Shown here in pieces: positions 31,709-40,398 of a stretch of DNA of 54,406 nt (position 1 is its first letter; each line of letters opens with the position of its first letter). The stretch covers positions 1 through 54,406 of the forward strand of contig JAZNLB010000012.1 in NCBI GenBank assembly GCA_045578865.1. Direction: 5' to 3'. The translations under genes and the position numbers were made by a program. A model generated the notes under the pieces. It was not told where the DNA came from. It saw only the letters and a program-made list of their open reading frames with translations, and searched no databases. The stretch comes from RGIG2041 sp045578865. GTDB lineage: Bacteria; Bacillota; Clostridia; UBA1381; UMGS1253.

Positions 31709-33086
31709 ATTTTAACAGCTCTTCGCCGACGCGATAAATATTGCCGGCGCCCATGGTGATGAAAATATCACCCGGTTGCAGTTTTGCTTTTAAAAGGTCT
31801 GCGGCAGCATCAAAGCCGCCTTCTATATAGTTTGCTTGCACACCGTTTTTCTTGATTTTATCCGCGAGGTCTCGCGCATGAATCAAGCCGGTATCTTTTT
31901 CGCGTGCGGCGTAAATATCGAACACAAGCACCTCGTCTGCATCGTAAAATGCTTTTGAAAAATCATCGAGAAGGGTATAGGTGCGCGTATAGGTATGCGG
32001 CTGAAATGCCACAAGCACTCGTCCTTTCGCAATTTGTTTTGCGGCTTGGAGCGTACACTTGATTTCAGTAGGGTGGTGTGCGTAGTCATCCATGACCACT
32101 GCGCCGTTTACTTCGCCCTTCTTTTCAAAGCGGCGATGTACCATTGTAAAACTTTCCACGCCTTGTTTTACGATTTGTGCATCGATGCCCATTGCCTTGC
32201 CGATGGCAAAGCATGCAAGGGCGTTTAACAGGTTGTGTTTGCCGGCCACTTGCAAGGCTACACATATTGTACCGTCCTCGGTTTTGATTTCAAAACAAGA
32301 GCGATTGTTACGCATATAAACTGCGGTTGGGTGCACATCATTTTTTGCATCCAGACCATAGGTAATACAGGTTGCGGCGGTTTCTTTCACACATTCCATT
32401 GTGTTTTCATCATCGCCGCAGGCAATCACGAAGCCGTCTTTGCCCGGCAGAGCGGCATAGGCTTTAAAGGTTTGTTTGATATGCTCTAAATCTTTAAAAT
32501 AATCCAGATGGTCTGCATCGACATTCGTAATCAAAGCGTATTTCGGGAAAAATTCCAAAAACGAGCTGTGGTATTCACAGGCTTCGGTTAAGAAATAATT
32601 GCTCTTGCCCAAGCGGTAATTGCCGGCGATGGCATCCAGTTCGCCACCGATTAAAATGGTTGGGTCACAGTCGCGTGCAAGCAGGACATGGGACATCATC
32701 GATGTAGTGGTGGTTTTTCCGTGCGTACCTGCGATGCAGATACATTCGGAAAATTTACGCATCACACCACCCAAAAATACGGAACGCTCCATATTGCGGA
32801 TGTTGTTTTCGCGCGCATATACCAGTTCCGGATTGTCTGCGGGGATGGCCGCTGTGTAGACTACCAGATCCGCACCGGCGCAGTTTTGTGCGTCGTGTCC
32901 TTGGAAAATGGTAGCGCCCGCTTGTGAAAGTTTTGCAAGTATCGGGGAAGAACCTGTATCCGAACCGGTCACACGGAAGCCTTCTATAAGGCAGATGTGT
33001 GCAAGACCGCTCATACTGATGCCGCCGATGCCGATGAAGTGTATATGTGCATTTTTGTTTACTTGCTCGATATGAAAATCATTCAT
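31707..33086 (-). CDS. murC: UDP-N-acetylmuramate--L-alanine ligase
   Basis: 459 residues from the ATG at 33086. It adds the first amino acid to the peptidoglycan precursor, cytoplasmic. The N-terminal nucleotide-sugar domain has IHFIGIGGISMSGLAHI; the ATP P-loop GTHGKTTTT is at 120-128; further on are TNVDADHLDYF, the VMDDYAHHPTEI motif and FQPHTYTRT. Upstream in-frame starts (to 33158) overlap the promoter and are rejected. GGGAG lies 11 nt before the chosen ATG. It is a single-gene unit here. Confidence 0.96.
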   Translation of the reverse strand: MNDFHIEQVNKNAHIHFIGIGGISMSGLAHICLIEGFRVTGSDTGSSPILAKLSQAGATIFQGHDAQNCAGADLVVYTAAIPADNPELVYARENNIRNMERSVFLGGVMRKFSECICIAGTHGKTTTTSMMSHVLLARDCDPTILIGGELDAIAGNYRLGKSNYFLTEACEYHSSFLEFFPKYALITNVDADHLDYFKDLEHIKQTFKAYAALPGKDGFVIACGDDENTMECVKETAATCITYGLDAKNDVHPTAVYMRNNRSCFEIKTEDGTICVALQVAGKHNLLNALACFAIGKAMGIDAQIVKQGVESFTMVHRRFEKKGEVNGAVVMDDYAHHPTEIKCTLQAAKQIAKGRVLVAFQPHTYTRTYTLLDDFSKAFYDADEVLVFDIYAAREKDTGLIHARDLADKIKKNGVQANYIEGGFDAAADLLKAKLQPGDIFITMGAGNIYRVGEELLK

Positions 33087-33126
33087 AGTTCGTGTAACTC
33101 CCATAGTTGAACATACTCTACACTTT

Positions 33127-33155
33127 ATTATATAACAAAATATTAAAAATTGAAA
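33127..33155 (-). promoter_or_regulatory. Promoter of murC
   Basis: On the minus strand TTTCAA (33155-33150), 17 nt, TATAAT (33132-33127), 41 nt before the start codon. Confidence 0.7.
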
Positions 33156-33322
33156 CATATTTTTTGAAAAAAGAGAGATAATTTAAATTACAGAGCATCC
33201 CCAAAATGATGATTGTGCTAAAATAACAAAAACAATATTAAATATATGTTAAAAGTGCACAATTATTGCGTCGAATTTTGTCGTTTTCTGTGAAAATGTA
33301 TACTAATTTTGACAAGAAAGTA

Positions 33323-33351
33323 TTGACTTTATTTGGAAAATATGAGATAGT
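33323..33351 (+). promoter_or_regulatory. Possible promoter of spoVG
   Basis: TTGACT (33323-33328), 17 nt, GATAGT (33346-33351). I see no clear sigmaH pattern, although the Bacillus gene uses sigmaH. The transcript would carry a GGCAGA/TCTGCC hairpin (33368-33393) just before the ribosome site. The rest of 33160-33320 is AT-rich and holds nothing else that I can support. Confidence 0.4.
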
Positions 33352-33410
33352 GAGAGTGTAATATTATGGCAGATGTGTGCGAATTTGTCTGCCGCAGGGA
33401 GGTGAATATC

Positions 33411-33692
33411 GTGGAGATAACGGATATCAGAGTGAGAAAAATTAATGCAGAAGGCAAGATGAAGGCCGTTGTTTCGGTGACCTTTGATAACGCTATCGTT
33501 GTTCATGATATTAAGATTATCGAGGGACAGGATAAGTTATTTATTGCTATGCCGAGCAGAAAGACAGCGGACGGAGAATTCAAAGACATTGCTCATCCGA
33601 TCAATGCACAAATGCGCGAGTATCTGGCAAATGCGATTCTGGCAAAGTATGAGGACGCTTTGGCTGAGGAAGCTGCTGAAATTGCAGAATAA
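33411..33692 (+). CDS. spoVG: Septation/regulatory protein SpoVG
   Basis: 93 residues from a GTG start 6 nt after GGAGGTG; a longer frame from 33366 runs through the ribosome site and is rejected. MEITDIRVRKINAEGKMKAVVSVTFDNAIVVHDIKIIEG and FIAMPSRKTADGEFKDIAHPIN are the family signature. SpoVG is a nucleic-acid-binding regulator affecting septation, sporulation and other traits. It is followed by a bidirectional terminator and so is monocistronic. Confidence 0.96.
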   Translation: MEITDIRVRKINAEGKMKAVVSVTFDNAIVVHDIKIIEGQDKLFIAMPSRKTADGEFKDIAHPINAQMREYLANAILAKYEDALAEEAAEIAE

Positions 33693-33707
33693 TTTATTTT
33701 CTTGCTA

Positions 33708-33736
33708 AAAAAGGACTACCTGTGGTAGTCCTTTTT
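33708..33736. terminator. Bidirectional terminator between spoVG and the LCP gene
   Basis: A perfect 13-bp stem AAAAAGGACTACC / GGTAGTCCTTTTT with loop TGT, placed between convergent genes. Confidence 0.92.
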
Positions 33737-33747
33737 GCGTTTTTCGT

Positions 33748-35214
33748 TTAAATGCCGTCGGGATAATCCGTTGGATTTTGCGTCGGTTTCTCTGTCGGCT
33801 TTTCGGTCGGCTTTTCGGTAGAATCATTTTCTTCATCCTTCGATGGGGTGGATGGTTTTTGCTCTGTGCCTTTATCGTTTTCGTTATCCTTGTCGTTGTT
33901 TTTATCTGTGTCTTTATCCTTATTTTCGTCCTTGTCCGATGTGTCCTTGTCGCCATGCACATCTTCATCGTCCTCCGGCGGAGTTTGGTCTTCGGGGTCA
34001 AGCGTTTGATTTGCATCCACATCATCAGCATCGGTTACGCCGCTATTGGGCTTACCGGGAGACGGAATTCTTTTGACCTTTGCATTCTTGAAGCCGATTT
34101 CTTTTGCCAATTCCTCTGCCGCAGCAGCATCGTATACGAAATAGGAAATACCGCTGCTGCCGTAGTTGCCGGCGGTGCCCGGCAACATGTAGGAGTTGAT
34201 ATTTTCTGCCTTCATGCCGACTACGGATGCGCCGTATTTGATTGCATCATTTGCGGTGATACTTGTTTTTACATAAGGCTCCATTGCCTTATACAAATCT
34301 GGCAATTTGGTTAAGTTTTTCGCTGTTGCATGCTGCTCAATCATTGCGCTGATAAACTTGCGTTGCACCTCTGTACGCGCCAAATCCGCCTGTGCATAAA
34401 CGCTTCTGCAACGCACGAGCTGTTCGGCCTTGTCGCCGTTGAGCAACTGCATACCCGGATATAGGTCAATATTTAAATTCTGGATCGGGTCGTAGTATTT
34501 CATACGCACCGGCACATTAAAGCGCACGCCGCCTAAAATGTCCACAGCTTCGCGAAAGCCTTTAAAGTTAATCATCGCATAAAAGTTGATGGGCATACCG
34601 GTTACATCACGCACCTGCGAAATCAAACCTGCCATACCTTTTGCGGCATAGACGGAATTGATTTTTGCATAGCCGCTTCCGCCGTACGGGTTTGGCACGC
34701 GTGTATCACGCGGTATAGACAACAAGCTGATTTCTTTTGTCTTGCTATTGAGCACGGCAAGCATGATTGTATCCGTGTTTGTTCCACCGCCGTCTGCCCC
34801 GACCAAAAGCACTGTTACCATATTGTCCGCTATGGCATCCTGCGCGTTTAAAATATCTTCGTTGGTTTCGCCGATTAAGGGGTTATTTAAAAACTGAATC
34901 AGTTTACAACTGCCCACCAAAAGCAATATGAGTGCAATCACAAACACAAAAAGTAAAATCTTTCGCTTTTTTGGTATCGGCTTTTTATTGCCGGAGCCAC
35001 CTGTAGCGGTTGGTCTTTTCCGTGTTGTCTTTTTTGCCTGAGCTGACGGATTTTTTCGGCTACTGGGCGCTGCCCCTGCACGGCGACGCGGCATTTCGGA
35101 CGCATAACGGTCCTCCAAACCTTGCGTCTGGGGAAGGTCAAAAGAAATGGTTGTATTTTTTCTATTTATATCCTCACTTGAAAAACTGTTTACAATAATT
35201 TCTTTTTCTTTCAA
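33748..35214 (-). CDS. LytR-CpsA-Psr (LCP) family wall-polymer ligase
   Basis: 488 residues from a TTG start with GGAGG 8 nt upstream. A cytoplasmic basic N-terminus (1-83) is followed by one membrane helix (85-103) and the extracellular LCP domain (about 125-330), with VGADGGGTNTDTIMLAVLN, LLSIPRDTRVPNPYG and LARTEVQRKFISAMI. LCP proteins transfer wall polymers from lipid carriers to peptidoglycan. The C-terminal 90 residues are of low complexity, with Lys/Asp/Glu/Asn runs and tandem EKPT units ending near YPDGI, likely a flexible wall-spanning tail. Confidence 0.92.
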   Translation of the reverse strand: MKEKEIIVNSFSSEDINRKNTTISFDLPQTQGLEDRYASEMPRRRAGAAPSSRKNPSAQAKKTTRKRPTATGGSGNKKPIPKKRKILLFVFVIALILLLVGSCKLIQFLNNPLIGETNEDILNAQDAIADNMVTVLLVGADGGGTNTDTIMLAVLNSKTKEISLLSIPRDTRVPNPYGGSGYAKINSVYAAKGMAGLISQVRDVTGMPINFYAMINFKGFREAVDILGGVRFNVPVRMKYYDPIQNLNIDLYPGMQLLNGDKAEQLVRCRSVYAQADLARTEVQRKFISAMIEQHATAKNLTKLPDLYKAMEPYVKTSITANDAIKYGASVVGMKAENINSYMLPGTAGNYGSSGISYFVYDAAAAEELAKEIGFKNAKVKRIPSPGKPNSGVTDADDVDANQTLDPEDQTPPEDDEDVHGDKDTSDKDENKDKDTDKNNDKDNENDKGTEQKPSTPSKDEENDSTEKPTEKPTEKPTQNPTDYPDGI

Positions 35215-35255
35215 GATTAAGGCCTCCGTTTCTGTGTATGTACAATCGCTTTTTT

Positions 35256-35285
35256 ATTATAGCACCTTTTCTGATTTTCTGTCAA
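35256..35285 (-). promoter_or_regulatory. Promoter of the LCP gene
   Basis: On the minus strand TTGACA (35285-35280), 18 nt, TATAAT (35261-35256), 41 nt before the TTG start. Confidence 0.78.
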
Positions 35286-35373
35286 CCGGAAAGCAGGAGC
35301 TTTTTATGTTGTTTACAGAAAGTTTATATCTTATTCCTTAGACGCTTCGGATACAAAATTGTTCCGTCCATGG

Positions 35374-35402
35374 TTGATTTTTCCGTGTGCTTGTGGTAAA
35401 AT
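35374..35402 (+). promoter_or_regulatory. Promoter of the ECF S-component gene
   Basis: TTGATT (35374-35379), 17 nt, TAAAAT (35397-35402), 39 nt before the start. The leader is too short for a riboswitch. Confidence 0.65.
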
Positions 35403-35441
35403 GTAATCGCGAAAAGAAATTAGGCTGAGGAAGTGTCAGGG

Positions 35442-36041
35442 ATGAAACATGCGAATTTGCAGTATTGGGTACGATTAACTTTATTTGCCGCTATTTTGCT
35501 TTTAATGGTTGCAACGGGGTTGGGGTATATCCGTACACCGATTTTGAATGTAACAATTTTAACTGTGCCGATTGCGGTGGCAGCGATTACGCTTGGGCCG
35601 GGCGCGGGCGCAATTATGGGCCTCATTTTCGGTCTGACAAGCGCATGGAGTGCGGTAAGCGGCGGCGGTGGCATGACCACGCTTTTGTTTAACTATCAAG
35701 CGGTAGGTACACTCATTTTATGTATTGTGCCGCGCACAATCATGGGCTGGCTTTGCGGTCTTACATATAAAGCGATGTACCGCATGTTTGGTGATCATGT
35801 ATTTTCTGTGTGCGTTGGTTCGATTGCCGCACCACTGCTCAACACGATTTTGTTTTTGGGTACACTGGTGGCGATGTTTTCGCACTCGCCGATTTTTGTG
35901 CAGATTGCGGGTGAAAAGAGTGCGTGGCTCTTTGTCTGGGGCGTATTTGTTTCCAACAGTATTGCCGAAATCGTAACTTGCGGTATTCTATCTACGGCAG
36001 TGGCAAAAGCTTTGCTGGTATTTTTAAAAAAGAGAAACTAA
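35442..36041 (+). CDS. ECF transporter substrate-binding (S) component
   Basis: 199 residues, about six hydrophobic segments, with the start at the ATG behind GAGGAAG. RTPILNVTILTVPIAVAAITLGPGAGAIMGLIFGLTSAWSAV is typical for S components of vitamin-type ECF transporters, close in look to pantothenate (PanT-like) proteins; the substrate cannot be fixed by eye. It would use the shared EcfAA'T module, which is not in this window. A single-gene unit with its own terminator. Confidence 0.82.
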   Translation: MKHANLQYWVRLTLFAAILLLMVATGLGYIRTPILNVTILTVPIAVAAITLGPGAGAIMGLIFGLTSAWSAVSGGGGMTTLLFNYQAVGTLILCIVPRTIMGWLCGLTYKAMYRMFGDHVFSVCVGSIAAPLLNTILFLGTLVAMFSHSPIFVQIAGEKSAWLFVWGVFVSNSIAEIVTCGILSTAVAKALLVFLKKRN

Positions 36042-36045
36042 GGAT

Positions 36046-36071
36046 AAAAAACGGTGGCAGCACCGTTTTTT
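36046..36071 (+). terminator. Terminator after the ECF gene
   Basis: AAAAAACGGTG pairs with CACCGTTTTTT around GCAG, directly after the stop. Confidence 0.9.
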
Positions 36072-36099
36072 AATTTCTGCTTAAATCTATGAAAAACAG

Positions 36100-36128
36100 T
36101 TGCACAAAATTGAAAAATAGGATATAAT
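36100..36128 (+). promoter_or_regulatory. Promoter of SRP RNA
   Basis: TTGCAC (36100-36105), 17 nt, TATAAT (36123-36128). The predicted start coincides with the 5' end of the SRP RNA fold near 36134. Confidence 0.8.
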
Positions 36129-36133
36129 AATAT

Positions 36134-36404
36134 AGTCGTACTAGCCGGGGTGGTAGCGGTACCCTGAACTTGCAATCCGCTGTAGCAAGGGCGAATGCTC
36201 TGCCAAGGGGCGGTTTTGTATGGCAGGCGTTTGTTTTGATGGCAATGAGGCATCGGTCCCGTGCGACCGAGACCCGTGAACCTTGTCAGGCGGGGAACCG
36301 AGCAGCAATAAGCGATGTACTCGGTGTGATACGGGGGTGCCGAGGCTGAGTCGTCGGCAAGCATACCGCATGGAAAATCGACTTCGAAGCAGAGCTGTAT
36401 GACT
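36134..36404 (+). ncRNA. ffs: Signal recognition particle RNA, large form with Alu domain
   Basis: About 271 nt. The ends pair (AGTCGTAC with GTATGACT). The 5' Alu-type domain carries GCCGGGGTGGTAGCGGTACCCTG-like sequence and a Gram-positive CCGCTGTAGCAAGGGCG segment. The apical Ffh-binding hairpin reads TTGTCAGGCGGGGAACCGAG followed by CAGCAATAAG, with a GGAA tetraloop. A T-run at 36403-36409 ends it. With Ffh it targets nascent membrane proteins to SecY. The gene precedes dnaX, as in other Firmicutes. Confidence 0.95.
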
Positions 36405-36429
36405 TTTTTGTTTTATCATGTTCAATGGT

Positions 36430-36703
36430 TAACCATAACACACGCATACGAACCCGCCTGAAAGGGTGACTTTGCGTATGTTTAAGGTTTGTCATCCTTA
36501 CAAGGCGCGAGCCTTGCGCGTCTTCCGTACCCCAAACCTATCGCAAACTCATCCCTTGCAGGTCGAAGAATTTAAACGGTGCGGAAATGGGATGATTTCA
36601 AGGCAAAAACACAGGAAATACGATTGTATTTCCGAGTATTTTAACGAAGAAAGCGCACATTTGCGTTCGTTTGAATCGAGTTCGTATGTGTGCGTTATGG
36701 TTA
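36430..36703 (+). other. Structured unit closed by a 24-bp inverted repeat, between ffs and dnaX
   Basis: Arms 36430-36453 and 36680-36703 pair over 24 positions (22 Watson-Crick, one G-U, one mismatch). Inside are AGGTTT/AAACCT (36485-36490 with 36534-36539) enclosing CAAGGC-GCGA-GCCTTG; TCATCCC/GGGATGA (36549-36555 with 36589-36595); GGAAATAC-GATT-GTATTTCC (36614-36633); and AACGAA..CGCA / TGCG-TTCGTT (36643-36671). All six helices are mutually compatible. The right arm ends 1-2 nt before the GGGGGGA ribosome site of dnaX. No coding content is credible. It may be a leader RNA, a small RNA or a MITE-type insertion. Confidence 0.6.
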
Positions 36704-36717
36704 TGGGGGGAAGAGAA

Positions 36718-38391
36718 GTGGCATATCAGGCGTTGTATAGAAAGTGGAGACCGCAGACTTTTGATGATGTCATCGGTCAAAATCATATTGTGTCTACGCT
36801 CAAAAATGAGATACTGTCCGGAAAAACGGCGCATGCGTATTTGTTTTGCGGTACGCGTGGTACCGGTAAAACCTCCTGTGCAAAAATTTTTGCAAGAGCG
36901 ATGAACTGTGAAAATCCGCATAACGCCAATCCGTGTAACGAATGCAGTATTTGCCGCGGCGTATCCGAGGGCAGTGTACTCGATATTGTAGAAATTGATG
37001 CTGCATCCAATAATGGCGTGGACAACATCCGTGAAATCCGAGATGAAGTGGCATACAGTGCGGCACAGGCAAAATACAAAATTTATATTATAGACGAGGT
37101 GCACATGCTCTCGGCCGGTGCATTTAATGCACTTTTGAAAACGCTCGAAGAGCCGCCGCCGTATGTTGTGTTTATTTTGGCGACGACGGAGGCGCACAAA
37201 CTGCCGCCGACGATTACCTCGCGTTGTCAGCGATTTGATTTTAAGCGCATCAGCGTAAAGGATATTACCTTGCGTATGCGCGAAATTGTTGCGGCGGAAA
37301 ATATTGAAGCCGAAATTGAGGCGCTGGAATTGATTGCACGCCTGGCGGACGGCGGTATGCGCGATGCGCTCAGTATGTTAGACCAGTGCATCAGTGCAGC
37401 GGGCGCATGTATTACGCGCGAAAGTGTGGAGCAGGTGCTCGGCGTTGCGGCAGATACTCTGCTTGACGATTGTATCAACGCCATTGCCTTAAAAGATACC
37501 GGAGCAGTATTGGCAGCTTTGGCACAGACAGTTGCCAACGGTAAGGATTTGACAAACTTTACCGACCGCCTGATTCATCGGTTTCGTGATATGTTGGTGC
37601 TTAGCACTTGTAAGCAGGCAGAAAAACTTTTCGATTGCGGCGCAGATGTATTATCCGTGATTGAAAAGCAGGTAAAGCATTTTACGGCTGCACAACTCGG
37701 CTACTGTATAGATATATTGACTGCGGCGCAGGCGGAAGCGAAAAATGCAAAAAGCGTGCGCGTGGTTTATGAACTGGCAATGATTCGTTTGTGTGATGCG
37801 GCTATGGATACATCGGTAAACGGTTTGTTGGCGCGCATTGAAGCGCTGGAGGGACAGTTGGCAGGCAGTGCGCCCGCACATGTACGCATAGTACAAGCGT
37901 CGCCACAACCAACTGCGCCGCCGCTGCCGGTGCAAGAGGCGCCTGAGGCGAAAGAGGATACTGCGCCGGCGCATGAAAGTGTACCGACGCCGCCACCGCC
38001 GCCACCCGTTCGCAGAGCAAGCGTTAAAAACGGCGGTTGGGGAGAGATTTTAAGTGCGCTTAAAAAAATCGATATTTCTTTATTTGGCATCTTAAGTGGC
38101 TGCAGAGCCAAAATTTCGGAGGGCAGTTTGTATATGCCAAATATGGCTTATATTAAAGCACTAGTGCAGAGCAATGACAGCAAAATGCAACAAGCCATCA
38201 ATCAGGCACTTGGGCAGAGCTTGCGTTTGAAGTTTGTAAGCGAGGCGGAACTGGGAGCCATCGAAGAAACGATTACGGAGGTTGAGGCTGCGTATGCACC
38301 GACACCGGTGGTTGAAGCAGGCGACGAAGAAGTCGATCCCTTGGAGAGTCTGATGGGGCTTGGCGGCGACGATATTTCATTTGAAGAATAA
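36718..38391 (+). CDS. dnaX: DNA polymerase III gamma/tau subunit
   Basis: 557 residues from the GTG at 36718 (GGGGGGA 6 nt upstream), starting MAYQALYRKWRPQTFDDVIGQ. A long in-frame extension to 36466 would run through the structured unit and is rejected. The Walker A GTRGTGKT is at 45-52, the zinc module is C64, C73, C76 and C79, and sensor TSRCQRFDFKRI follows. Domain III is joined by a proline-rich linker (PTPPPPPPV) to a short C-terminal part. It is the clamp-loader motor of the replisome. ybaB and recR follow in the usual order. Confidence 0.96.
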   Translation: MAYQALYRKWRPQTFDDVIGQNHIVSTLKNEILSGKTAHAYLFCGTRGTGKTSCAKIFARAMNCENPHNANPCNECSICRGVSEGSVLDIVEIDAASNNGVDNIREIRDEVAYSAAQAKYKIYIIDEVHMLSAGAFNALLKTLEEPPPYVVFILATTEAHKLPPTITSRCQRFDFKRISVKDITLRMREIVAAENIEAEIEALELIARLADGGMRDALSMLDQCISAAGACITRESVEQVLGVAADTLLDDCINAIALKDTGAVLAALAQTVANGKDLTNFTDRLIHRFRDMLVLSTCKQAEKLFDCGADVLSVIEKQVKHFTAAQLGYCIDILTAAQAEAKNAKSVRVVYELAMIRLCDAAMDTSVNGLLARIEALEGQLAGSAPAHVRIVQASPQPTAPPLPVQEAPEAKEDTAPAHESVPTPPPPPPVRRASVKNGGWGEILSALKKIDISLFGILSGCRAKISEGSLYMPNMAYIKALVQSNDSKMQQAINQALGQSLRLKFVSEAELGAIEETITEVEAAYAPTPVVEAGDEEVDPLESLMGLGGDDISFEE

Positions 38392-38406
38392 AGGAGATAC
38401 ACAATT

Positions 38407-38748
38407 ATGGCAAAATTTAGAGGCGGTATGCCCGGCATGGGCAATATGAACCAAATGATTAAGCAAGCACAGAAAATGCAGGAGGAAATGGTGAAAGCTC
38501 AGGCGGAAATCGAAGAAAAAACGCTTGAGGCATCCGCAGGCGGCGGTGCCGTAACCGTTACGATTAACGGTAAAAAAGAACTGCTCGGAATTAAACTTGC
38601 GCCGGAAGCCGTAGACCCGGACGATATCGAAACACTCGAAGACCTCATTTTAAGTGCAGTAAATGAGGCGATGCGTCAGGCGGACGCTTTGGCAGCGAAC
38701 ACCATGGGCAGAGTAACGGGCGGTTTAAATATCCCCGGAATTTTCTAA
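38407..38748 (+). CDS. YbaB/EbfC nucleoid-associated protein
   Basis: 113 residues with the Gly/Met-rich N-terminus FRGGMPGMGNMNQMIKQAQKMQEEM, the amphipathic helix and GGGAVTVTINGKKELLGIKLAPEAVDPDD, which define the family. A dimeric DNA-binding protein, conserved between dnaX and recR in most bacteria. AAAGGAG precedes the ATG. Confidence 0.95.
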   Translation: MAKFRGGMPGMGNMNQMIKQAQKMQEEMVKAQAEIEEKTLEASAGGGAVTVTINGKKELLGIKLAPEAVDPDDIETLEDLILSAVNEAMRQADALAANTMGRVTGGLNIPGIF

Positions 38749-38763
38749 AAGGAATAAAAAATT

Positions 38764-39357
38764 ATGCACGCACCAACGATTGAGAAACTTATTGAACAAT
38801 TTGAGAAACTACCGGGCATCGGCAGAAAGAGTGCGGAGCGCATTGCGTTTCATGTTTTGCAGATGCCGAAAAGGTACGCACAAGATATGTGTGATGCCAT
38901 TGCCGAGGCAAAGCAGAAGGTTGTTTTTTGTGATACCTGCCAGAATTTAACGGACCATTCGCCTTGTGAAATCTGTGCGGATACTGCTCGTGACACAAGT
39001 GTGATTTGCGTTGTTCAAACACCCAAAGATGTTGCCGCAATCGAGAAAATGCACGAATACAAGGGCTTGTATCATGTGTTGCACGGTGCGCTTTCGCCGA
39101 TGGACGGTATCGGGCCGGACGATTTAAAAATCGCGCCGCTTTTAGCGCGACTTGCAGATGACGGCGTGCGTGAGGTAATTATGGCAACCAATCCGACTGT
39201 GCAGGGCGAGGCAACGGCTTTGTACTTATGCAAACTTTTAAAGCCACTCGGTATTAAGGTGACGCGAATTGCACACGGAATTCCGGTTGGCGGAGATTTG
39301 GAATATGCCGACGAGGTAACGCTTTTGCGTGCCATGGAAGGCAGACGCGAGATGTGA
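38764..39357 (+). CDS. recR: Recombination protein RecR
   Basis: 197 residues. A helix-hairpin-helix is at the start (KLPGIGRKSAERIAFHVL, 16-33), the C4 zinc finger is C56, C59, C68 and C71, and a Toprim domain follows, with the TNPTVQGEATALYL motif and the C-terminal THIARGIPVG-like RIAHGIPVGGDLEYADEVTL. It works with RecO in loading RecA at gaps. Its stop lies 8 nt before the mltG start, probably coupled. Confidence 0.97.
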   Translation: MHAPTIEKLIEQFEKLPGIGRKSAERIAFHVLQMPKRYAQDMCDAIAEAKQKVVFCDTCQNLTDHSPCEICADTARDTSVICVVQTPKDVAAIEKMHEYKGLYHVLHGALSPMDGIGPDDLKIAPLLARLADDGVREVIMATNPTVQGEATALYLCKLLKPLGIKVTRIAHGIPVGGDLEYADEVTLLRAMEGRREM

Positions 39358-39365
39358 GATTGCTT

Positions 39366-40388
39366 ATGAAGAAAACGGCAAAAAACAAAAGAAAAATGCT
39401 TCTTGCGCTGGTTTTGGCGCTTGCTTTCGCAGGCGGTTTGTATCTGGGTGCACTCGGGTTTGAGATGCTCGGTATTTTGCAACCGAGCCGCATGGTATCT
39501 GTAACAGTAACAGATGCACGCGTGGCACAAGTGGCGCAAATGCTTAAACAAAACGATGTGATTCGAAGTCCGTTTTTGTTTCGCACGCTGGTTTGGCTCA
39601 AAGGAGCGCAGAACCGGTTTTTTACGGCGACATTTGATGTGGATGCGGGCGATGGCTATAACCGCATCATTAACACATTAACCTATGATAGTGGCTATCG
39701 AACAACCGATATTACTGTGCCGGAGGGTTCTACACTCAAAGACATTGCGGCGATTGTTGCAAAGACGGGCTATGTGACGGAAAAGGAATTTACCGATGCC
39801 CTTCTGGAAAACTACGAGTATTCGTTTTTGCACGGAATTGACAGAAAAAATCGGCTCGAGGGGTATCTGTTTCCCGACACCTATAATATTTCCAACACAA
39901 TGTCAGCGCGCGAAATCGTATCTATGATGCTCAATCGCTTCTCGCAGGTTTTTACGCAGGCGTACAGTGCGCGTGCTAAAAAACTCGGTTACAGTGATGA
40001 TGAGATTTTAATTCTGGCCTCGATTATTGAGGGAGAGGCAGGAACGGGAAACGACCGAAGCCGAGTTTCTGCAGTATTTCATAATCGCTTAAATAAACCG
40101 GCGGTGTATCCGTATTTGCAGTCCTGTGCAACGGTACAGTACATTTTAGGGGAGAAAAAATTGATTTTGACTATGGAGGATACACGCATTGATTCTCCGT
40201 ACAATACCTATCGCTATGCAGGTTTGCCGATTGGCCCGATTTGCAATCCGGGCAAGGCGGCCATTGAGGCGGCGCTCTATCCGGCATCTACCGATGACTA
40301 CTATTTCCAGTCGGACGCGCAGGGAAAAATTTACTATGCAAAAACCATGCAGGAGCATGAAAATTTAAAACGCAAAATTCAACAGTAG
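39366..40388 (+). CDS. mltG: Endolytic murein transglycosylase MltG
   Basis: 340 residues from the ATG at 39366. One N-terminal membrane helix (about 11-30) anchors it with the catalytic YceG domain outside. The LysM-like subdomain comes first, then LEGYLFPDTY (164-173) and ILASIIEGEAGTGND with catalytic E222, followed by VFHNRLN and YRYAGLPIGPICNPG. It cleaves nascent glycan strands at the membrane. An in-frame GTG at 39354 overlaps the recR stop and has no better site; the ribosome site is weak for both. Confidence 0.95.
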   Translation: MKKTAKNKRKMLLALVLALAFAGGLYLGALGFEMLGILQPSRMVSVTVTDARVAQVAQMLKQNDVIRSPFLFRTLVWLKGAQNRFFTATFDVDAGDGYNRIINTLTYDSGYRTTDITVPEGSTLKDIAAIVAKTGYVTEKEFTDALLENYEYSFLHGIDRKNRLEGYLFPDTYNISNTMSAREIVSMMLNRFSQVFTQAYSARAKKLGYSDDEILILASIIEGEAGTGNDRSRVSAVFHNRLNKPAVYPYLQSCATVQYILGEKKLILTMEDTRIDSPYNTYRYAGLPIGPICNPGKAAIEAALYPASTDDYYFQSDAQGKIYYAKTMQEHENLKRKIQQ

Positions 40389-40398
40389 GTGAAAACTT

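Noticed and set aside
33705..34031. Alternative minus-strand frame of 108 codons within the LCP tail
   Set aside because: It is a shadow created by the low-complexity repeats.
35341..35441. Riboswitch upstream of the ECF S component
   Set aside because: The promoter leaves a leader of only about 30 nt, too short for any known vitamin riboswitch.
36466..36717. 84-residue N-terminal extension of DnaX
   Set aside because: It would translate the structured inverted-repeat unit; the family start MAYQALYRKWRP has its own GGGGGGA site at the GTG.
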